From positions 1 to 22,342 of the forward strand of contig CAAGKS010000080.1 of the NCBI GenBank assembly GCA_900770605.1: DNA of 22,342 nt, in the 5' to 3' direction. Numbering within the stretch: the first letter of the stretch is position 1; every line of letters begins with the position of its first letter. This DNA comes from Clostridia bacterium (GTDB taxonomy: Bacteria; Bacillota; Clostridia; Oscillospirales; CAG-272). Shown here one piece after another: positions 15,024-22,342 of the stretch. Position numbers and translations under genes: made by a program. The notes under the pieces were generated by a model. The model was not told the origin of the DNA and did not search any database. It saw only the letters and a program-made list of their open reading frames with translations.

Positions 15024-16403
15024 TCAATCGTTTAATATGAAATTCAATTTTAAATTTCCGTTTTTTGCCTTCACGCGATCTGCTACCGCGAGAAACGGAA
15101 CTGCTATCACGCCCTCGCCATCGCAAATAACGGGGAGGCGGTAGCGTGTTTCAAGTGGTATCTTTTTGTCACACAAGAGCTTCTTTATGCTTTTGTTGAC
15201 GCCGTTTACCGTGATCTTATCAGAGGGTATGCGTTGCCTTGCCACGATATCACCACATATTTTATCAGAATCAAAATACAGGCATGTGGAATTTTTGTAA
15301 ATATTTTCCTCGCTTTGTGAATTTCCTATGATGATTTTGGCATTTATTTGAGGAATGTAGCTTGCGCCTTCGTTGAGCGTCACGCTGAACTCCTGCGGAG
15401 CAGAGGGCGCTTCCTTGCGCTTCTCAAAGTAAAGCCGTCCGTTCTCGATCCTCGCGTCAACGTATGCGGGGAGCTGTATTCTTGAATGCGGAACGCATCT
15501 TTCGCAAAGACGGAGGATATCGCTCACGTGTACCTGCTCAAGCGATCTCTCACCCGACGCCTCGCGATAAAGCGCGATGATAGCTCGGCTTGCAACCGCT
15601 ATGGGAGAGCCGACCAGCTTTTGAGCGTCTATGGACATATCGTCCTCAAGGCTCTCCAAAAACCAATCCGTCATGCTCTCAAGACATCGCTCGTCCTCGC
15701 GCAAGGTAGCCGAGAGGCGAGTGGCATTTTCCACCACGCCTGCATTGACCTTTTCAAGCGCGGGAATTATCTTCGCGCGTATGAGATTGCGGGTGTAGTC
15801 GGTGTCGGTGTTAGTGCTGTCGGTGACGAAGCCTATACCGTTCTTCTCACAGTAGTCGAGTATCTCAGCCTTGCTCATTTCGAGTATCGGGCGTACCACG
15901 AGTCCGCTCCCGCACTTGCGCGTGGGGGGAATACCGCACACGCCGCTAAGACCGCAACCGCGGCAGACGTTGAACAGTATAGTTTCAAGATTATCGTTTG
16001 CATTATGAGCCGTTGCCAGAAGGGGAATGGAATGCTTGCTCATAATATCGTCAAAGAACTCGTATCTGAGCTCTCTCGCCGCAAGCTCGATGCTCATCTT
16101 CATATCCTTGGCGTATGCAGGAACGTCGGCTTTAAGCACAAATAGCTCTATACCGAGCGCCTTTGCGACATTACGGCAATGAAGCTCGTCGTTGTCTGCT
16201 TCCTCGCCGCGAATGCCGTGATTTACGTGTGCGGCGTATATTTTCGCTCCCGATGCCTTTGAATACTCAGCCATCATATAAAGCAGGGCAGAGGAGTCTG
16301 CGCCGCCTGAAAAGGCAACGAGTAAGGGCGTGTCGCCCGACATACCGCTGAGCGCGTCAGGCGCTTTGAAATTTCTTGGCAACGAGCACGTATCCTTGCT
16401 CAT
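15024..16403 (-). CDS. tilS: tRNA(Ile)-lysidine synthase
   Basis: Adds lysine to the wobble cytidine of tRNA-Ile (CAU) so that it reads AUA. The 459-residue protein has the N-type ATP pyrophosphatase P-loop SGGADS (32-37), then HVNHGIRGEEADND (59-72) and the conserved HNANDNLETILFNVCRGCGL segment around 147-166. The remaining half holds the TilS-specific substrate-binding and C-terminal domains. Its start codon shares one base with the dnaB stop (TAATG), and GGAGG lies upstream within the dnaB coding region. About 20 residues precede the usual family start near SGDTPLLVAFSGG; a later Met21 is possible, but the ribosome binding site favours the first ATG. Confidence 0.94.
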   Translation of the reverse strand: MSKDTCSLPRNFKAPDALSGMSGDTPLLVAFSGGADSSALLYMMAEYSKASGAKIYAAHVNHGIRGEEADNDELHCRNVAKALGIELFVLKADVPAYAKDMKMSIELAARELRYEFFDDIMSKHSIPLLATAHNANDNLETILFNVCRGCGLSGVCGIPPTRKCGSGLVVRPILEMSKAEILDYCEKNGIGFVTDSTNTDTDYTRNLIRAKIIPALEKVNAGVVENATRLSATLREDERCLESMTDWFLESLEDDMSIDAQKLVGSPIAVASRAIIALYREASGERSLEQVHVSDILRLCERCVPHSRIQLPAYVDARIENGRLYFEKRKEAPSAPQEFSVTLNEGASYIPQINAKIIIGNSQSEENIYKNSTCLYFDSDKICGDIVARQRIPSDKITVNGVNKSIKKLLCDKKIPLETRYRLPVICDGEGVIAVPFLAVADRVKAKNGNLKLNFILND

Positions 16404-17746
16404 TAAACGGAATCCTCCATATTCTGTGCGATGGTGCGGAACTTGGTGTATCTGCCTATCCAGCCCATCTTTACGGTGTCCGTAGAGCCGTGACGGTTCT
16501 TTGCAACTATGACCTCGGCGATGCAGCCCTCGTCAGAGGCTTCCTTCTCGGTCTTGTAGTAATCGTCTTTGTAAAGGAAGATTACTACGTCTGCATCCTG
16601 CTCGATAGCTCCCGAGTCACGAAGGTCGGAGAGCATAGGTCTCTTGTCGGTTCTGGATTCAGGTCCACGGGAGAGCTGAGCGCAGCAGATAACGGGAACT
16701 CCAAGCTCCTTTGCCATGATTTTGAGGTTTCTCGATATTTCGGCAACCTCGTTAACTCGGTTTTCGATACGCTTGTCGCTCTGCATAAGTCCGAGGTAGT
16801 CAACTACGACAAGTCCAAGGTTCTTAACTCTGCGGAGCTTACCCTTCATACCTGTTACGGTCATACCTGTGGTATCGTCTATAAGTATGTTGCAGCCTGC
16901 GAGCTTTGTGGTAGTCTTTGCTATCTCGCTCCACTGCTTAGAATCGAGATTTCCCGTTCTGAGCGCATAGCTGTCTATCATAGCCTCACTTGATATTATT
17001 CTCGTAACGAGCTGTTCAGCAGACATTTCAAGAGAGAATATACAAACGGTCTTTTTTGACTGTACTGCAACGTTGGTCGCTACGTTGAGCGCAAAGGAGG
17101 TCTTACCCATACCGGGACGTGCGCCTACAAGTATGAGATCGGAGTTGCCCATTCCCGCGAGAACGCGGTCAACTCCGGAGAATCCGGTCTTGGTACCCTG
17201 AGCGGAGTCGCCCTCGGTAGCCATGGTGTGAAGATTCTGATATACGTCTCCTATGACGTCGCTGATGTGGCGGAAGTTTTTGGAGTTTCTGCCCTGAGCG
17301 ATGTCGAATACGAGGCTTTCCGCGTAATCGACGAGGCCCGAGACGTCTCCTTCCTCGCCGTAAGCCTTTTCGGATATCTCGTCACAGACTCCTATGAGGC
17401 GGCGCAAAACGCTCTTGTCCTTGATTATCTTAGCGTAATCCTTAACGTTGAGGGCGTTGCTGCCCTTGTTTACGAGCTGATTGATGTAGTCCGTAGCCGC
17501 GCTCTCGGTGTAAACTCCGCGAGTAACGAGAGAGTCCACGAGCGTTACGAAATCTATCTCCTTGCTGTTTGCAAAAAGCTCCTTGATAGCAGAGAATATC
17601 TCCGCGTGCTCTGCCATATAAAAATCATCGGCGGTTATTATCTGTACCACGTCGTCAAGCGCGGCGGGGGAGATTATTACCGAGCCGAGCAGAGATTGCT
17701 CTGAAATGAGCGAAAACGGTAATTTTTTCAGAAGCTCGTCATTCAT
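16403..17746 (-). CDS. dnaB: Replicative DNA helicase DnaB
   Basis: Hexameric helicase that unwinds the replication fork. The 447 residues show the N-terminal helical domain (about 8-110), linker, and RecA-like C-terminal domain with Walker A GARPGMGKT (208-216), FSLEMSAEQL (237-246), Walker B VVVDYLGLM (313-321), the CAQLSRGPESR segment (355-365) with DLRDSGAIEQDAD (374-386), and KNRHGSTDTVKM (416-427) containing the arginine finger. There is no intein or insertion. AAGGAA precedes the ATG. It follows rplI by 39 bases, a widespread Bacillota arrangement, and overlaps tilS by one base. Confidence 0.97.
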   Translation of the reverse strand: MNDELLKKLPFSLISEQSLLGSVIISPAALDDVVQIITADDFYMAEHAEIFSAIKELFANSKEIDFVTLVDSLVTRGVYTESAATDYINQLVNKGSNALNVKDYAKIIKDKSVLRRLIGVCDEISEKAYGEEGDVSGLVDYAESLVFDIAQGRNSKNFRHISDVIGDVYQNLHTMATEGDSAQGTKTGFSGVDRVLAGMGNSDLILVGARPGMGKTSFALNVATNVAVQSKKTVCIFSLEMSAEQLVTRIISSEAMIDSYALRTGNLDSKQWSEIAKTTTKLAGCNILIDDTTGMTVTGMKGKLRRVKNLGLVVVDYLGLMQSDKRIENRVNEVAEISRNLKIMAKELGVPVICCAQLSRGPESRTDKRPMLSDLRDSGAIEQDADVVIFLYKDDYYKTEKEASDEGCIAEVIVAKNRHGSTDTVKMGWIGRYTKFRTIAQNMEDSV

Positions 17747-17785
17747 TGACTTGTTCCTTCCTTGTTTGCAATATTTTTTGTATTA

Positions 17786-18238
17786 TCAGTTGTCCTTGCC
17801 CTTGACGAGAATGTTTATCTTTCCAACTACGTCGGTGTGGAGCTTGACGTCAGCGGTAAACGTGCCAAAGGATTTGATGTTTTCTGTGAGTGCGATCTTT
17901 CTCTTGTCGATATCGATCTTATAGTTCTTGGCAAGAGCCTCGGCGATATCCTTGGTGGTTACCGAGCCGTAGAGCTTCTTGTCGGGTCCTGCGGCGTAAA
18001 CGAAGGTAACGGTGATGGACTCGAGCTTCTTCGCGATGTCGCGGGCTTCCTGTCTCTCGACCTCTATCTTGTGCTGCTTTGCAGCCTCTTTATTTTTAAC
18101 GTCGTTGAGAGCTGTTGAATCAGCGGGAACTGCCAGCTTCTTGGGGAAGAGGAAGTTTCTCGCGTATCCGTCGGACACGTTGATGACCTGATCCTTTTTG
18201 CCCTGTCCCTTGACGTCCTGAGTTAAAATGACTTTCAT
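17786..18238 (-). CDS. rplI: 50S ribosomal protein L9
   Basis: Component of the large ribosomal subunit that binds 23S rRNA near the L1 stalk. The 150 residues are normal length: N-terminal domain with GYARNFLFPKKLAVPA (25-40), the long connecting helix (about 42-75) and the C-terminal domain (about 80-150). AAAGGAG is ideally placed before the ATG. It lies 46 bases after gdpP and 39 before dnaB. Confidence 0.97.
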   Translation of the reverse strand: MKVILTQDVKGQGKKDQVINVSDGYARNFLFPKKLAVPADSTALNDVKNKEAAKQHKIEVERQEARDIAKKLESITVTFVYAAGPDKKLYGSVTTKDIAEALAKNYKIDIDKRKIALTENIKSFGTFTADVKLHTDVVGKINILVKGKDN

Positions 18239-18284
18239 ATTGATCTCCTTTGCTTAAAAGTGCTTAAAGTGTAAAGCCTGTGGC

Positions 18285-20369
18285 TTATTTTGCATTTTGT
18301 GCCGTATCGGCGAGATACTCGTCTATCGCAGCGATGAGCTTAGCCTTTGCTATTTCGATAGTGGATTCCTTGAGTGCCGCGCCTGCCACGTCAAAGTGAC
18401 CGCCGCCGCCTATTTTTTCAAGTATGAGCTGAACGTTCAGCTTGCCGTTCGAGCGTCCCGAGATATGAGCGGTATCACCCAGAAGTACTATGGCGAATGC
18501 CGCGTTGACTTCCTTGACCGCAAGCAGCTTGTCGGCGGCCTTTGCAGCGGCAACTCGGTCGTTTGCATTTCCTGTGCCCTGGCTTACTGTGATAGCTATC
18601 TGGTTTTTGTATATCTCGGCGTTGTTTCCGAATTCCGCCTCAGCGTGATAATCCTCAAATGCCTGCTCGAAGAAGGTCCTTGCATATTCCGTGCTTGCGC
18701 CCGCGCCGCGCAGATAAAGCGCCGCCGCGAAGGTACGGGTACCTACGGTACGGGTGAAGTTCTGGGTATCGACCATGATTCCCGACATAAGCACGTTTGC
18801 TTCTTCCTTGCGGAGCGTTCCAACGGGAATACTGAATTCAAGTATTTCGCTGACGAGCTCGCACGCGGAGGACGCCGAGGGATCGATATATACGAGCTGA
18901 GGATCCTGCTCAAACTCGCTCTTTTTGATATGGTGGTCTATGAGCGCGGTCTTAAAGGAATTTGCCGCGATCTCGGGGGATTCGAGTATTTTGAAGTTGT
19001 TGGCGTCAACGATGATGAGCAGAGTACCGAACTCACTCTCTTCAAGTCCAACGGTGTCGTCAACGAAGATGTTCTTGTAATCGGAGAGCTCGCAGAGCCT
19101 TGAGGTGCACGCCTTGAAGTTTTCGGAGTTGACGTCTGTGACTATCTTTACTCTCACGCCAAGGTGCATACAAAGCGCGGCTATACCTACGCACGCGCCG
19201 ATGGAGTCGAAGTCGGGGTTTGAGTGACCCATAACTATGACGTTGGACGAGCCCGATATCATAGAGCAAAGTCTGTTTGCAATAACTCTTGAATGACCGC
19301 CCGAGCGCTTCTGCTGGCTCTTTGTGAGTCCGCCGAAGAAGAACGTACCCGTATCGGTCTTCATTACTACCTGGTCGCCACCGCGCTGGAGCGCCATATC
19401 AAGACATACCAGAGCCTCGTGCTCTCTTTCAGCCAGGGTCTTTCCGAGCGTGGTAACGCCGATGGATACCGTGATAGGCATATTCTCGTCGCCAACGTGT
19501 ATCTCGCGCACCTTGTCGAGTATATCGAACTTGTTCTTGGCGCAGCTTCTCAGGGCGCGTCTGTTGAATATGAGCACGTACTTGTGCTTTTCGTACTCTC
19601 GAAGGATTCCGCCGAGCTCACGCGCCCAGCTTTTGAGAATGGAATCCACCTTTGCGGTCTCAGCCTGATAGCTTACCATCGCGTACTGCGCGATCTCGTC
19701 GAGGTTGTCGATAACTATATACGCTACCGCCGTATGCTCAGCGGTATATACGGTGTTGAGGTTCTTGAACTCGGTTATGTCGTTGAACATAAGCAGATAG
19801 AAGAGCTTGCCCTTGGAGTGAAGGGGGTGACAGTCAACGTGGAAGCTCTTGCGGCCTATCGAGCAGATAGCCTTTTTGTCCTTGAGTATATCGGGCTCTG
19901 TCTCCTCGTCGATGTCTGCCGAATAATCTATCTCACCCGTAGATGCGGATATAAGATCCTCGATAGAGAGGCTGCATACGTCCTTGAGGTCGGCGTTGAA
20001 CACTGCCGCCTTTGCGCCAACGAGCTGCTTCATCGCAGCGTTTACGGTGACTATCTTTCCTTTTTCGGTAACTACTATATAGGGGATCTTGAGATGATTT
20101 CTAAACGTGTATATAACTCCGTTGTTTTGCTCCTCGGAGGCGTCGGATGCCATACGGATAAAGCTTATGCGCTTATGCACCGTGAAATATACGAGTACTG
20201 CGAGCAAAAGATAAGCAGAAATTATTATAAGACCGCAAACAGCAGTTGATATTTCGGTAAAGGTACATATAAGTACGTGAGCGGCAAGGCACACGATAGC
20301 GAGTATCGCATATACTATCGCGGGGAACTTTTCAAGCTTGCCCCAAAAATCAAATTTATTATTTGGCAT
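18285..20369 (-). CDS. gdpP: Cyclic-di-AMP phosphodiesterase GdpP (YybT type)
   Basis: Membrane enzyme predicted to hydrolyse c-di-AMP. The 694 residues show the standard order: two membrane helices (about 17-37 and 43-63), a PAS-like domain (about 90-200), a degenerate GGDEF domain (about 210-345, without a GGDEF signature), then DHH (from about 375) and DHHA1 domains. Metal-binding positions are present: HSNPDFDS (382-389), VDAN (454-457), DHH (478-480) and DTQNF (534-538); the DHHA1 motif GGGGHFDVAGA is at 654-664. I chose the ATG at 20369, which has AAAGGA nine bases upstream; an in-frame ATG at 20387 has no ribosome binding site and its codon lies at the edge of that Shine-Dalgarno. It heads the twelve-gene minus-strand run. 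Confidence 0.95.
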   Translation of the reverse strand: MPNNKFDFWGKLEKFPAIVYAILAIVCLAAHVLICTFTEISTAVCGLIIISAYLLLAVLVYFTVHKRISFIRMASDASEEQNNGVIYTFRNHLKIPYIVVTEKGKIVTVNAAMKQLVGAKAAVFNADLKDVCSLSIEDLISASTGEIDYSADIDEETEPDILKDKKAICSIGRKSFHVDCHPLHSKGKLFYLLMFNDITEFKNLNTVYTAEHTAVAYIVIDNLDEIAQYAMVSYQAETAKVDSILKSWARELGGILREYEKHKYVLIFNRRALRSCAKNKFDILDKVREIHVGDENMPITVSIGVTTLGKTLAEREHEALVCLDMALQRGGDQVVMKTDTGTFFFGGLTKSQQKRSGGHSRVIANRLCSMISGSSNVIVMGHSNPDFDSIGACVGIAALCMHLGVRVKIVTDVNSENFKACTSRLCELSDYKNIFVDDTVGLEESEFGTLLIIVDANNFKILESPEIAANSFKTALIDHHIKKSEFEQDPQLVYIDPSASSACELVSEILEFSIPVGTLRKEEANVLMSGIMVDTQNFTRTVGTRTFAAALYLRGAGASTEYARTFFEQAFEDYHAEAEFGNNAEIYKNQIAITVSQGTGNANDRVAAAKAADKLLAVKEVNAAFAIVLLGDTAHISGRSNGKLNVQLILEKIGGGGHFDVAGAALKESTIEIAKAKLIAAIDEYLADTAQNAK

Positions 20370-20427
20370 GTGGTTTTGTCCTTTCATTGTTTATAAAAGA
20401 TAACTACCCTATTTTACAATTATAACA

Positions 20428-20456
20428 ATTATAGCATAGTTATCCATTTTTGTAAA
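20428..20456 (-). promoter_or_regulatory. Sigma-A promoter of the gdpP operon
   Basis: On the minus strand TTTACA (20456-20451), a 17-base spacer, and TATAAT (20433-20428), starting about 59 bases before the gdpP start codon. It is the only strong promoter I see for the downstream twelve genes. The 299 bases between gdpP and rimP hold this promoter, the rimP promoter, a very AT-rich stretch (20457-20550) in which I see no gene, and the rimP leader. Confidence 0.85.
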
Positions 20457-20550
20457 CACAATTTTTAACATTTTATAATAATTTTAATTTATATTGTAAT
20501 ATATTTTAAAAAAAGTCTGAAAAAAGTTTTAAAAAATGTTAAAAAAGTAT

Positions 20551-20579
20551 TGCATTCGGGGAAAAAGTGTGTTATAATA
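20551..20579 (+). promoter_or_regulatory. Sigma-A promoter of the rimP-nusA operon
   Basis: TTGCAT (20551-20556), a 17-base spacer, and TATAAT (20574-20579). The predicted start point near 20586 gives a leader of about 100 bases before rimP, which begins almost directly with a strong hairpin. Confidence 0.87.
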
Positions 20580-20591
20580 CTACCGACGATG

Positions 20592-20617
20592 AGAGTGGGC
20601 TTGCAAAAGTCCACTCT
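20592..20617 (+). promoter_or_regulatory. rimP leader hairpin with GCAA tetraloop
   Basis: AGAGTGGGCTT (20592-20602) pairs with AAGTCCACTCT (20607-20617), 11 bp with one G-T pair, capped by a GCAA (GNRA) tetraloop. It sits only a few bases after the predicted transcription start of the rimP-nusA operon. From memory, hairpins with a similar AGAGTGGG arm precede rimP in many Bacillota. No T-run follows, so it is more likely a 5'-end stabiliser or a regulatory contact (NusA autoregulation is one idea) than a terminator. Confidence 0.65.
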
Positions 20618-20686
20618 TAATTGTTGATTGCAGACCTGTGGCGGAGATAACCGGGGCAGGATAAAAGCGCTGTTAAGGAGAAAGAT

Positions 20687-21157
20687 ATGGCAAAAAACGC
20701 AAAGAGCATTGCTGATAAGGTCATGGAGCTTGCAGAGCCTTTGGCTGACGAGCTTGGTATTTGGGTCTGGGACGTTGAATTCGTCAAGGAGGGCGCAAGA
20801 AAGGTCCTCAGAATAACCGTTGACTCAGAGAACGGCATCGATATTCAGGATTGCGAAAAGCTGCACAGAGCTATAGACCCGTTGCTCGACGAGGCGGATC
20901 TCATAGAGGATCAGTATTATCTTGAAGTAAGCTCTCCCGGTATCGAGAGAGAGCTTAAAAACGATATCCATCTGGAAGCGTGCGAGGGCTGGGACGTTGA
21001 GGTCAAGCTTTATGCCGCGCGTGACGGATCAAAGCTTTTCAGGGGCGTATTGATGCCTGTTGGAGAGAACGGCGAGATATGCATTCGCGTTGCTGACAGC
21101 GTTATGAGCTTTGAGCGCGCAAGCGTTGCAAAGGTCAGCACTTATTTTGAATTCTGA
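20687..21157 (+). CDS. rimP: Ribosome maturation factor RimP
   Basis: Assists maturation of the 30S subunit. The 156 residues match family length: an N-terminal alpha/beta domain with WDVEFVKEGARKVLRITVD (23-41), the family signature YYLEVSSPGIERELK (79-93), and a C-terminal SH3-like barrel. AAGGAG precedes the ATG. It is the first gene of the rimP-nusA-ylxR operon, whose order is conserved in Bacillota. Confidence 0.96.
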   Translation: MAKNAKSIADKVMELAEPLADELGIWVWDVEFVKEGARKVLRITVDSENGIDIQDCEKLHRAIDPLLDEADLIEDQYYLEVSSPGIERELKNDIHLEACEGWDVEVKLYAARDGSKLFRGVLMPVGENGEICIRVADSVMSFERASVAKVSTYFEF

Positions 21158-21197
21158 TTGAAATAATTTTGAAAAATATAAAGGATGGAAGATTAAA

Positions 21198-22223
21198 ATG
21201 AACAAGGAATTTTTCGTTGCTCTTGACCTTCTTGAAAAGGAGAAGGGAATCCCCAAGGAATATATGCTCGAAAAGATCGAGGCTGCGCTCCTTTCTGCAT
21301 TCAGAAAGGAATACGGAAACAACACTTTGATGCGCGTTGCTATCGACCCTGTAAAAGAGGATATGAGAGTGTACTTGCAGAAGGAGGTAGTTGAGGAGGT
21401 AGAAAATCCTCAGTGCCAGATCTCTCTTGCAGACGCTAAGGCGCTCAGCAGAAGAAATACGCTTGGCAAGATGGTTGAGACCGAGGTCAAGCCCAAGAAC
21501 TTCCGCAGACTCAGCGCGGCTGCTGCAAAGTCAGTGATCATTCAGGGTATCCGTGAGGGTGAGAGAAAGGCTATGCAGGACGCTTACGAGAGCAAGCGAG
21601 GTGAGATAATCACAGCTACTGTAAGCAAGGTATTCACAGACAACGGAAACGTTCTTCTCGATACGGGAACAGGACACGCAACTCTTATCAAGAGCGAGCA
21701 GATCCCCGGCGAGACGTTCGTTGTTGGAGATAAGATCAAGGTATTCGTTACCGAGGTAAACAAAGAGGCAAGAGGTCCTTTGGTAACTCTTTCCCGTGTG
21801 CATCCCGGTCTCGTTCGCAGAATATTCGAGCTTGAGATCCCCGAGATCATCGACGGTATCGTTCTCGTGAAGGGCGTATCCCGTGAGGCAGGATCAAGAA
21901 CCAAGATCGCAGTTATGTCACGCGATGAGGACGTAGATGCAGTAGGCGCTTGTATCGGTAACCACGCAATGAGAATTGCAGGTATCGTTGACGAGCTCCG
22001 CGGCGAGAAGATAGATATAGTTAAGTACAGCGAGATCCCCGAGGAGTACGTTGCTGAGGCGCTTGCTCCCGCAGAGGTCCGCTCCGTAACATTTACGGCT
22101 GAGAGAAGCTGCAGAGTAATCGTTGATGAGGATCAGCTTTCTCTTGCTATCGGTAAGGAAGGCCAGAATGCTCGCCTTGCCGCAAGACTTACGGGCTTTA
22201 AGATAGACATAAAGTCTGAATAA
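21198..22223 (+). CDS. nusA: Transcription termination/antitermination factor NusA
   Basis: Binds RNA polymerase and nascent RNA, affecting pausing, termination and antitermination. The 341 residues carry the N-terminal polymerase-binding domain (about 1-125), an S1 domain (about 133-200) and two KH domains (about 235-280 and 300-341), with landmarks SREAGSRTKIAV (225-236), GACIGNHAMRIAGIVDELRG (250-269) and AIGKEGQNARLAARLTG (317-333). The acidic C-terminal repeats of the proteobacterial protein are absent, as is normal for Gram-positive bacteria. AAGGATGG precedes the ATG, 40 bases after rimP. Confidence 0.97.
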   Translation: MNKEFFVALDLLEKEKGIPKEYMLEKIEAALLSAFRKEYGNNTLMRVAIDPVKEDMRVYLQKEVVEEVENPQCQISLADAKALSRRNTLGKMVETEVKPKNFRRLSAAAAKSVIIQGIREGERKAMQDAYESKRGEIITATVSKVFTDNGNVLLDTGTGHATLIKSEQIPGETFVVGDKIKVFVTEVNKEARGPLVTLSRVHPGLVRRIFELEIPEIIDGIVLVKGVSREAGSRTKIAVMSRDEDVDAVGACIGNHAMRIAGIVDELRGEKIDIVKYSEIPEEYVAEALAPAEVRSVTFTAERSCRVIVDEDQLSLAIGKEGQNARLAARLTGFKIDIKSE

Positions 22224-22243
22224 TTTTTGATTTGGGGGAAAAT

Positions 22244-22342
22244 ATGGAACAGAGATCCAAGGTTAAAAAGATCCCCGAGAGGCAGTGCCTCGGATGCAAT
22301 GAGCATAAACCCAAGAAGGAGCTAGATCGGAAGAGCGTCGTG
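22244..22342 (+). CDS. ylxR: YlxR-family RNA-binding protein, N-terminal fragment
   Basis: The start of the small YlxR (DUF448) protein that follows nusA in most Bacillota. Only 27 residues are genuine: basic MEQRSKVKKIPE, then RQCLGCNEHKPKKEL, which carries the family Cys-x-Gly-Cys signature (CLGC, 15-18). GGGGG precedes the ATG, 20 bases after nusA. From position 22324 on the reading frame runs into adapter sequence, so the last six residues (DRKSVV) are not real and the gene is cut off by the contig end. Confidence 0.85.
   Translation, partial: MEQRSKVKKIPERQCLGCNEHKPKKELDRKSVV
22324..22342 (+). other. Illumina TruSeq adapter remnant
   Basis: The final 19 bases, AGATCGGAAGAGCGTCGTG, are identical to the start of the standard TruSeq read-through adapter. 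They interrupt the conserved beginning of ylxR and finish exactly at the end of the window, so they are a sequencing or assembly artefact. Confidence 0.95.

Noticed and set aside
18251..18268. Short direct repeat (TGCTTAAAAG / TGCTTAAAGT) between gdpP and rplI
   Set aside because: Two imperfect copies of about nine bases in a short gap are too little to call a functional repeat.
18274..18286. Small hairpin AAGCC-TGT-GGCTT at the gdpP stop codon
   Set aside because: The 5-bp stem is weak and no T-run follows on the minus strand, so it is not supported as a terminator or attenuator.
19293..20249. Long open frame (318 codons) on the plus strand opposite gdpP
   Set aside because: It is antisense to a gene with complete domain structure and shows no recognisable domain; codon bias of the real gene explains the lack of stops.
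20636..20661. Possible second rimP leader stem (CCTG/CAGG with inner CGG/CCG)
   Set aside because: Pairing is short and interrupted by mismatches; it matches no riboswitch or leader that I recognise.

Overview
The window looks like a piece of a chromosome from an uncultured, probably gut-associated, member of the Clostridia (Bacillota). This is inferred from the gene content and layout: a gdpP-rplI-dnaB cluster, tilS-hpt-ftsH, rimP-nusA-ylxR, a class II GalT and a DUF1934 protein, together with strong AGGAGG-type ribosome binding sites and near-consensus sigma-A promoters. It is gene dense. No mobile element, tRNA, rRNA or CRISPR array is visible, and no stretch longer than 300 bases lacks a gene.

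Layout. (1) 21-5637, minus strand: a four-gene operon read galT, an alpha/beta hydrolase, a cytoplasmic endonuclease/exonuclease/phosphatase (EEP) protein, and a paralogous EEP lipoprotein. It has a consensus promoter at its head and a strong intrinsic terminator at its end. (2) 5675-6645, plus strand: a divergent two-gene unit encoding a DUF1934 (YwiB-like) protein and a GyrI-like small-molecule-binding domain, ending at a terminator that can serve both strands. (3) 6650-20456, minus strand: twelve closely spaced or overlapping genes behind one clear promoter: gdpP, rplI, dnaB, tilS, hpt, ftsH, aroB, aroC, an MFS transporter, chorismate mutase, a fused aroE-aroK, and aroQ. (4) 20551-22342, plus strand: the start of the rimP-nusA-ylxR operon, divergent from gdpP, with a GCAA-capped leader hairpin. 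The window stops inside ylxR.

How the genes work together. The long minus-strand run joins housekeeping functions (c-di-AMP turnover, ribosomal protein L9, replicative helicase, tRNA-Ile lysidine synthesis, purine salvage, membrane proteolysis) to most of the shikimate pathway. AroB, AroQ, AroE, AroK and AroC plus chorismate mutase are present. EPSP synthase (AroA), DAHP synthase and the prephenate-processing enzymes are not. The galT operon suggests galactose metabolism coupled to two phosphoesterase-fold proteins of unknown substrate, one exported and one cytosolic.

Most notable: the last 19 bases exactly match the start of an Illumina TruSeq adapter, so the contig end is an artefact. Biologically, the best leads are the galT/EEP/EEP-lipoprotein operon, the AroE-AroK fusion with an embedded MFS transporter, a 44-base inverted repeat before aroB, a possible leader mini-ORF before aroC, and a variant AroC signature motif.
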